Part shown: positions 1 to 4,224 of the stretch, one piece after another
Numbering within the stretch: the stretch's first letter is position 1
How the letters are laid out: each line of letters opens with the position of its first letter
Assembly: GCA_964545075.1 (NCBI GenBank)
Contig: CAZJFS010000203.1
Location: 1 to 7,362 of the forward strand
Length of the DNA stretch: 7,362 nt
Reading direction: 5' to 3'
DNA from: DAOPXV01 sp035352535
Lineage (GTDB): Bacteria > Muiribacteriota > UBA9980
The notes under the pieces: generated by a model
Databases searched by the model: none
The model's input: only the letters and a program-made list of their open reading frames with translations
What the model was told of the DNA's origin: nothing
Made by a program: the position numbers and the translations under genes

Positions 1-158
1 GTATCACATAGTCGCATGAAAAACCGGGTGCGGGTCTGATTTAATTACTTGTTTTCCGAGGAATTTCTAAACATATAGCTCCACCAGTTATGGTGAAGTT
101 TCGAAGCGTTGATATTCTTGACCGCTTCTTAGGACTCTGGATATCCGCCTGAAAAAAA
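1..158. other. Left-edge region with no convincing gene
   Basis: No open frame here has a credible start, ribosome site and length. The plus frames entering from the edge all stop within 40 bases. On the minus strand, downstream of the response regulator and in its frame, there is a TAA at 129-131, then 27 open codons (48-128) ending in TAA at 45-47. That stretch has a tryptophan pair (KLHHNWWSYMF) but no start codon near its beginning. Two small inverted repeats are visible: CTGAAA/TTTCAG (149-154 with 162-167), whose loop holds the regulator's stop codon, and CACCA/TGGTG around 84-97. Neither is followed by a T run in the right place, so I do not call a terminator. Confidence 0.5.
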
Positions 159-1436
159 CTATTTCAGTATAAGCCGGACAAGTTCGACCGCGACGCGAAA
201 TTCAGGATCGCCGGCGGGCGGATTCGAAGAATTCATGGAAATGGTCATCTCGATAAGATTGCCGGAATTATCGTTATTCTTAAATGAAAAGCTTTCCCTG
301 AAAAGAGAGCCGCCATCTCTGGCGAAAGTCATAAGAGCCCTGAGCCTCTCGAACGATGGCGGGTCCATGATCGCTGAAAAATTAAGGCCGGCGGATGAAG
401 CGGACCGGGTGAAATCGCCGAATCTTGAAACGAGCTTTGAAAATTCATGGTTATAGGACACGAAATTAAAATTGGAATCCAGCAGCGCGAGAGGTATTGG
501 GGCGTTCTGAAAAAAATCTTCGCCTTCGCGTGCTGAAAGCGCCTTGACGGGCGAGGGCGGTTCGGGTATTATAGCGGCGGCCTCATCCCTTGCCGGCGGT
601 TTCGGGACGAAGCTTTCCGCTGCGGTTTGAACGGCCGTCATAAGGTTTCTAATGTTTATAGGCTTATTAATGAAATTATCCGCGCCTTCCTTTATAAAAT
701 CCTCGATCATGTTTTCGTTTGAAAGCGCGGTCATCATTATTGCCCGGATTTGAGGATTTTCCGCTTTTATGGTTTTTAAAACTTCCATTCCGTTACCGTC
801 CGGAAGATTATAATCAAGGATGCACACATGAGGCGAAAATTCCTTGAAAACAACATTGAACTCAGCGACGCTTGAAACGCCGCGCATGCAATAGTTCAAC
901 GTTTTCAGTGAATGCAACAAAAATTTCGACACGAATATGTCGTCTTCCAGTATCAAAAGCCTTGTCTCGCCGCGGGGATTGATCGTAACGGTCGGATCGA
1001 AACCGCGCTCGGCCGGATCTTCCATGACAAATATTTTGTTTATCGTCTCTAAAAACAGCTTCTGATCGAGGGGCGAATTGAAGAAAGCCTTTGCGCCGAA
1101 CTCATTGGCTAATTTTCTTGTTTCATAATCATTAAAGGTCCCTGAATATAATATGAAGGGAATCTGATTTATCCTGCAATCGGAGCTGGACTTAAGTGAT
1201 TTCAGCAACGCGAACCCGTCTATTTCCGGCATGTGTATATCGGAAATTATAAGCGACGGCAGGCAGGTTTTCAACCGTTCAAGCAAATCGGAACCATTAT
1301 TGAAAAGTTCCACGTCGGAAAACCCGTTTTCTTCAAGCAGGGTTTTTATCATAATAAGCACATTGTAGTTATCGTTAACCCAGAATATTTTAGGAGTCAG
1401 AGAACCGAGGTTTTCCATATCGCTTAGTTGCTCCAT
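159..1436 (-). CDS. Response regulator with two receiver domains and a PAS domain, no output domain
   Basis: A 425-residue soluble signalling protein. Receiver 1 (about residues 15-135) has the phosphoacceptor Asp66 in SDIHMP and Ser98 at the switch position. Its acidic pair is reduced to Asn21-Asp22, and the conserved Lys before Pro is Ser121 (FNSP), so it looks degenerate. Receiver 2 (about 158-272) is complete: Asp165/Asp166, Asp208 (LDYNLPDG), Thr236 and Lys258-Pro259. A Pro/Ala-rich linker (about 275-300) leads to a PAS-like domain (about 306-425, starting FFQNAPIPLALLD). There is no HTH, GGDEF, HD-GYP, kinase or phosphatase module, so it probably acts by phosphotransfer or protein contact. 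An in-frame TAA at 1440-1442 leaves only two starts: ATG at 1436, with no Shine-Dalgarno ahead, or ATG at 1418 (Met7), preceded by GGAG 12 bases upstream. The stop is TAG, with an in-frame TAA ten codons further. It is divergent from the esterases. Partnership with the hybrid kinase is inference. Confidence 0.9.
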   Translation of the reverse strand: MEQLSDMENLGSLTPKIFWVNDNYNVLIMIKTLLEENGFSDVELFNNGSDLLERLKTCLPSLIISDIHMPEIDGFALLKSLKSSSDCRINQIPFILYSGTFNDYETRKLANEFGAKAFFNSPLDQKLFLETINKIFVMEDPAERGFDPTVTINPRGETRLLILEDDIFVSKFLLHSLKTLNYCMRGVSSVAEFNVVFKEFSPHVCILDYNLPDGNGMEVLKTIKAENPQIRAIMMTALSNENMIEDFIKEGADNFINKPINIRNLMTAVQTAAESFVPKPPARDEAAAIIPEPPSPVKALSAREGEDFFQNAPIPLALLDSNFNFVSYNHEFSKLVSRFGDFTRSASSAGLNFSAIMDPPSFERLRALMTFARDGGSLFRESFSFKNNDNSGNLIEMTISMNSSNPPAGDPEFRVAVELVRLILK

Positions 1437-1465
1437 CGTTTAAGTATTTATAAATGTTTGAAACG
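1437..1465. repeat. Imperfect inverted repeat abutting the response regulator start
   Basis: The arms CGTTT and AAACG bound a dyad with an ATTTATAAAT palindrome at its centre (1445-1454). The left half is CGTTTAAGTATTTA. The right half, reverse-complemented, is CGTTTCAAACATTTA. They match in 12 positions with one inserted base and two mismatches. It ends directly at the regulator's first ATG and fills the place where a ribosome binding site would sit. It could be an operator or an AU-rich hairpin in the mRNA leader; the sequence does not decide between these. Confidence 0.5.
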
Positions 1466-1482
1466 AGCCGGGGCCTTTTTAA

Positions 1483-1542
1483 TTTATAACATTTCCAGCC
1501 GGAACGATAATATATTTTATCAAATGACATTTAAAATTACAA
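1483..1542 (-). promoter_or_regulatory. Candidate promoter(s) for the response regulator
   Basis: Read on the minus strand, 1491-1483 gives TG-T-TATAAA, an extended -10 with five of six consensus bases and only a weak -35. Transcription would begin near 1476, giving a leader of about 40 bases that contains the dyad next to the start codon. A second option lies further upstream: TTGTAA (1542-1537), 17 bases, then TAAAAT (1519-1514). The region is so AT-rich that chance matches are likely, and I cannot choose between the two. Confidence 0.35.
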
Positions 1543-1568
1543 TAAAAATATTTCACCTAAATTATTTC

Positions 1569-1597
1569 TTAACTTTTAAACCTTTTTATGCTATAAT
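1569..1597 (+). promoter_or_regulatory. Sigma-70 type promoter of the esterase pair
   Basis: A perfect -10 box TATAAT (1592-1597) carries the extended TG motif (1589-1590). A -35-like TTAACT (1569-1574, four of six consensus bases) lies at the ideal 17-base spacing. Transcription would start near 1604, giving a leader of about 53 bases before the ATG at 1657. The arms ATGCT (1588-1592) and AGCAT (1612-1616) form an inverted repeat around the -10 and start site. The box is divergent from the response-regulator promoter. Confidence 0.7.
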
Positions 1598-1640
1598 TCT
1601 CTTAAAATATCAGCATGTTTTTCTATTTTTTTATCAACCT

Positions 1641-1645
1641 GGAGG
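1641..1645 (+). promoter_or_regulatory. Ribosome binding site deciding the first esterase start
   Basis: GGAGG stands 11 bases before the ATG at 1657. An earlier in-frame ATG at 1615 has no Shine-Dalgarno sequence and would place about 14 extra residues, including a charged stretch, ahead of the signal peptide. A third in-frame ATG at 1663 is too far from GGAGG. The start at 1657 is therefore preferred. Confidence 0.65.
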
Positions 1646-1656
1646 CTTCGCTTAAA

Positions 1657-2877
1657 ATGAGTATGCTTTCTTTATTATGTTTAACGGCGTTCGCGGCCGC
1701 TCTTCTAACGCCTTCAAAAGCGTGGGCTATTTCGTATAACGTTTCAATAATAGTTCGCGTTCCAAAACTCACGCCGGAAGGCTCTAAAATATATATCAGC
1801 GGAAACCACAAGCTGCTGGGCGACTGGAAGGCCGGCGAAATCGAACTCGTTAAACTCGCCCCCTGCACATATCAGTTTTCGGCTTATATCGCCTCCGAGA
1901 CGAAGCTCGAATTCAAATTCACGAGGGGCGATTTTTCGAAGGTAGAAAAGGACCCCGAAGGCTTTGAAATGCAGAACCGCGTCCTGATGGTGAATCCGCA
2001 ATCATTCAACAAAATAACCTGCGAGATCAGCTCATGGGCTGATATTAAACCGGCGAACGACCTGCCCGAAACCTTTTCGAAGGCGGACCATGAGATTTTA
2101 AACATCATAGGAAATTACGAACTTATTAAAAATTTCAAATCGGAATATCTTTCGCACGCAAGAAACGTCGTGGTTTATCTGCCTGACGGCTATGGCGAAG
2201 GCGGTAAAAAACGCTATCCCGTGCTTTACATGCACGACGGAAACAATCTTTTCGACCCTTATATTTCCCATCTGGACTGCGATTGGGGCCTGGACGAGAC
2301 GATCTACAAGCTTACGTCGTCGAATCAGATGAACGACATAATCGTCGTCGGGATCTATAATACGCCGGACCGCGCCAGCGAATACACGCCGTTCAAATCT
2401 GAGGAATACGGCGGCGGCGGCGGCGAAAGCTATTCTAAATTCTTAATCAACGAGCTCAAGCCTTATATCGACGACCGGTTTCGCACTCTTAAAACGTCAC
2501 GCGACACGGCTATCGGCGGAGCGTCCTTCGGCGGAATAATTTCCTTATACATCGGACTTTCGCATCCCGAAGTGTTCTCTTCGATGATCGCCATTTCCCC
2601 TTCGCTGTGGTGGGCCGACGGCGAACTCCTCAGCTGGGCCGCGTCGCGGAAAATCAACATGAAAAAAACGAAGATATGGATAGACATGGGCCTTATAGAA
2701 GGCGAAGAGGCCCTGCGCCACGCCAGAAAATTCGCGGAAGGGATCAGGAAGGCGTTCCCGGGGTTCGCGAATTTCAGGTATGAGGAATTCCCTAACGCCC
2801 CGCATAACGCCGTGGCATGGGGAAAGCGTTTTCATCTTCCGCTTTGCTTCGTTTTCGGCGCCGAAAATAAAAACTGA
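1657..2877 (+). CDS. Secreted CBM20-like/esterase-D family alpha/beta hydrolase (first copy)
   Basis: A 406-residue exported protein. Residues 1-24 form a signal peptide with a hydrophobic core and a cleavage site after SKAWA; its n-region lacks a basic residue, which is unusual. Residues about 27-125 resemble a CBM20-type starch-binding domain: VRVP, IYISGN, LGDW (Trp57), FKFTRG, then an NR pair before the last strand. The esterase domain (about 165-400, putative esterase family PF00756) shows the LYMHDGNNLFD segment (190-200), IVVGIYNTPDR, the EYTP motif (Tyr243), the nucleophile Ser290 in GGASFGG and a probable catalytic His383 in PNAPHNA. The acidic member of the triad is probably in the WIDMG...EGEE segment, but I cannot say which residue. 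The family hydrolyses esters such as feruloyl, acetyl or siderophore linkages; the domain pairing suggests a glucan-associated substrate, unproven. It heads a two-gene unit with its tandem paralogue. Confidence 0.88.
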   Translation: MSMLSLLCLTAFAAALLTPSKAWAISYNVSIIVRVPKLTPEGSKIYISGNHKLLGDWKAGEIELVKLAPCTYQFSAYIASETKLEFKFTRGDFSKVEKDPEGFEMQNRVLMVNPQSFNKITCEISSWADIKPANDLPETFSKADHEILNIIGNYELIKNFKSEYLSHARNVVVYLPDGYGEGGKKRYPVLYMHDGNNLFDPYISHLDCDWGLDETIYKLTSSNQMNDIIVVGIYNTPDRASEYTPFKSEEYGGGGGESYSKFLINELKPYIDDRFRTLKTSRDTAIGGASFGGIISLYIGLSHPEVFSSMIAISPSLWWADGELLSWAASRKINMKKTKIWIDMGLIEGEEALRHARKFAEGIRKAFPGFANFRYEEFPNAPHNAVAWGKRFHLPLCFVFGAENKN

Positions 2878-2904
2878 TATTCAATTTAAAATAAAATCAA
2901 GACT

Positions 2905-2908
2905 GGAG
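2905..2908 (+). promoter_or_regulatory. Ribosome binding site of the second esterase copy
   Basis: GGAG lies seven bases ahead of the ATG at 2916, the usual spacing. The 38-base gap after the first esterase has no terminator-like hairpin and no good promoter, so the second copy is probably read on the same transcript. The site shows that translation initiation signals of the broken gene are intact. Confidence 0.6.
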
Positions 2909-2915
2909 AAACCCG

Positions 2916-4118
2916 ATGCACGTTTTTTTATTTACCGCTTTATCCGCGCTATTAATTATCTGCCTTGCGACCGAAACAGCCTCGGCCGAAGACGCGAATG
3001 TCGTAATAACCGTCAGAGTACCTGAAAACACGCCACCTTCAAGCGTTATATATATAACGGGAAACCACCCGGCCCTTGGAAACTGGAAGCCCAATCTGGT
3101 AAAGCTTCAAAAAATATCCGACCGCTCGTTTCAATTCAGCGCATACATACCGCGCCATAAAAAACTGCTGTTCAAATTTACGCGCGGAGGCTTCGGGAAA
3201 ATCGAAAAAGACCATGAAGGCTGGGATATCGAAAACAGATTCCTATACGTCAAGCCTTCGAAAGTCAGCCGTATGACATGCGAGGTCGAAATGTGGTCGG
3301 ACATGGTTCCCGCCAACGCCTCTTATAACAACTACGCGCTGGAGCTGGTCGGCAAACATAAAATGATCAAAAAATTCAAGTCGAAATTTCTTAATTATCC
3401 GCGAAATATCGCCGTTCTCCTGCCCCAGAGCTATTTCGACGGCGGACGGGAAAAAGCTTCTTATCCGGTGCTTTACATGCATGACGGAAACAATCTTTTC
3501 GACCCGAATATCGCTTTCGGAAACTCCGACTGGGGCGTCGACGAGGCGGTCGCGCGGCTGGTAAGATCCGGTCAAATGCGCGAAATAATAGTCGTTGGGA
3601 TATATAACACTCCGGAGCGTTACGATGAGTAGACGCCTTACGTCGATCCTGACGAAGGCGGCGGGAACGGCGAAAATTATTCTAATTTCATAATAAAAGA
3701 ACTTAAGCCTTATATCGATAAAAATTTCAGGACGCTGAAGGACCCTGAAAACACGGCCATCGGCGGATCATCCCTCGGCGGACTGATATCGCTTTACATC
3801 GGGCTTTCGCACCCGGAAGTATTTCACGGAATACTTTCAGTTTCGCCAACCCTCTGGTGGGGAGATGGCGAAATAATTCCATTCACGCTTTCAAAACCTC
3901 TCTGCGATAAAAATTGGAAGATATGGATGGATATGGGCACGGCCGAGGAACAGAAAGAATTAGATCATTCGCGCTACCTCGACCGCCAGATAAGAAAAAA
4001 ATTTCCGCATTTTAAAAATTACGCGTACCACGAATTCAATCGCGCGGGCCACAATGAATTCGCATGGCGGCGAAGAATGCCCGCAATGCTGAAATATCTT
4101 TTCGGGACCGGAAAATAA
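2916..4118 (+). pseudogene. Second CBM20-like/esterase-D copy, interrupted by one in-frame TAG
   Basis: One reading frame of 400 codons holds a full paralogue of the preceding esterase, broken only by TAG at codon 239 (3630-3632). The signal peptide ends near residue 24 (ETASA). The CBM20-like domain spans about 27-125 (ITVRVP, IYITGN, LGNW with Trp57, FKFTRG). The esterase segments LYMHDGNNLFD and IVVGIYNTPER come before the stop. After it the frame continues with TPY, GGSSLGG (nucleophile Ser286), SLYIGLSHPEVF, WMDMG and GHNEF (probable His379), ending in TAA. The TAG replaces the tyrosine of EYTP in copy one (TAC), one base away. Terminated product would be 238 residues without nucleophile or histidine, so presumably inactive. 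Explanations are a recent nonsense mutation, a sequencing or assembly error, or readthrough. The unscarred downstream half means the event is recent or the codon is read through. The next in-frame ATG (3927) lies past the nucleophile, so a restart would not rescue it. Confidence 0.85.
3630..3632 (+). other. In-frame TAG stop inside the second esterase
   Basis: The codon follows GAG and precedes ACG. The first copy has GAA-TAC-ACG (Glu-Tyr-Thr) at the aligned place. It is the only internal stop in the 400-codon frame, and no insertion or deletion accompanies it. Confidence 0.9.
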
Positions 4119-4128
4119 TTTCGGCCCG
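4103..4128 (+). terminator. Hairpin at the end of the esterase unit, possible terminator
   Basis: CGGGaCCG (4103-4110) pairs with CGGCCCG (4122-4128) in a seven-pair GC-rich stem with a single bulged A. The loop can add three A-T pairs and contains the TAA stop of the second esterase. No T run follows on either strand, so it is not a classical intrinsic terminator. It may end or stabilise the esterase mRNA. Transcription of the next gene is better explained by its own promoter just downstream. Confidence 0.35.
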
Positions 4129-4152
4129 GCTCAAAATAAATATAGCGCAATC

Positions 4153-4178
4153 CGCAGGAACTCTTTTATATTCCTCCG
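4153..4178. repeat. Operator-like inverted repeat across the kinase promoter -35
   Basis: CGCAGGAA (4153-4160) and TTCCTCCG (4171-4178) are complementary at seven of eight positions, with a ten-base spacer. The spacer contains the -35-like element of the kinase promoter. The size and position fit a binding site for a dimeric regulator; no binding protein is identifiable here. Confidence 0.4.
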
Positions 4179-4192
4179 AAATATGATATAAT
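4165..4192 (+). promoter_or_regulatory. Sigma-70 type promoter of the hybrid kinase
   Basis: A perfect TATAAT (4187-4192) with the extended TG element (4184-4185) is preceded at 16 bases by TTTATA (4165-4170, four of six -35 consensus bases). Transcription would start near 4199, leaving a leader of about 25 bases. The architecture copies that of the esterase promoter. The -35 lies between the arms of an inverted repeat. Confidence 0.65.
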
Positions 4193-4215
4193 ATTTTCCG
4201 TATCGATGATAAACA

Positions 4216-4220
4216 AAGGA
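4216..4220 (+). promoter_or_regulatory. Ribosome binding site of the hybrid kinase
   Basis: AAGGA ends four bases before the ATG at 4225 and seven bases before the adjacent ATG at 4228. The spacing slightly favours 4228; the two starts differ by one methionine. Confidence 0.5.
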
Positions 4221-4224
4221 TTAA

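Noticed and set aside
84..97. CACCA/TGGTG hairpin as a terminator of the response regulator
   Set aside because: It has only five pairs with no following T run on the minus strand, and it lies more than 60 bases past the stop.
235..456. Plus-strand open frame opposite the response regulator
   Set aside because: It is antisense to the PAS-coding end of the regulator and lacks a ribosome site and recognisable features.
1615..1656. Upstream ATG as start of the first esterase
   Set aside because: There is no ribosome site before 1615, and it lies close to the predicted transcription start. The ATG at 1657 has GGAGG and gives a direct signal peptide.
2545..2835. Minus-strand open frame of about 96 codons inside the first esterase
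   Set aside because: It lies wholly antisense to a gene with clear catalytic motifs, has no ribosome site, and its Pro/Arg-rich product reflects the complementary codons.
2780..3025. Plus-strand open frame bridging the two esterases
   Set aside because: It overlaps both esterase genes in another frame, has no ribosome site, and shows no recognisable domain. Each esterase has its own signals.
3625..3694. Restart ATG overlapping the TAG (ATGAGTAG)
   Set aside because: It is in another frame and gives only 22 residues before a stop, so it does not restore the esterase.
3927..4118. Separate small gene after the internal TAG
   Set aside because: It is the in-frame tail of the interrupted esterase, starting at an internal Met (MDMG) with no Shine-Dalgarno. 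It continues the paralogue alignment exactly.
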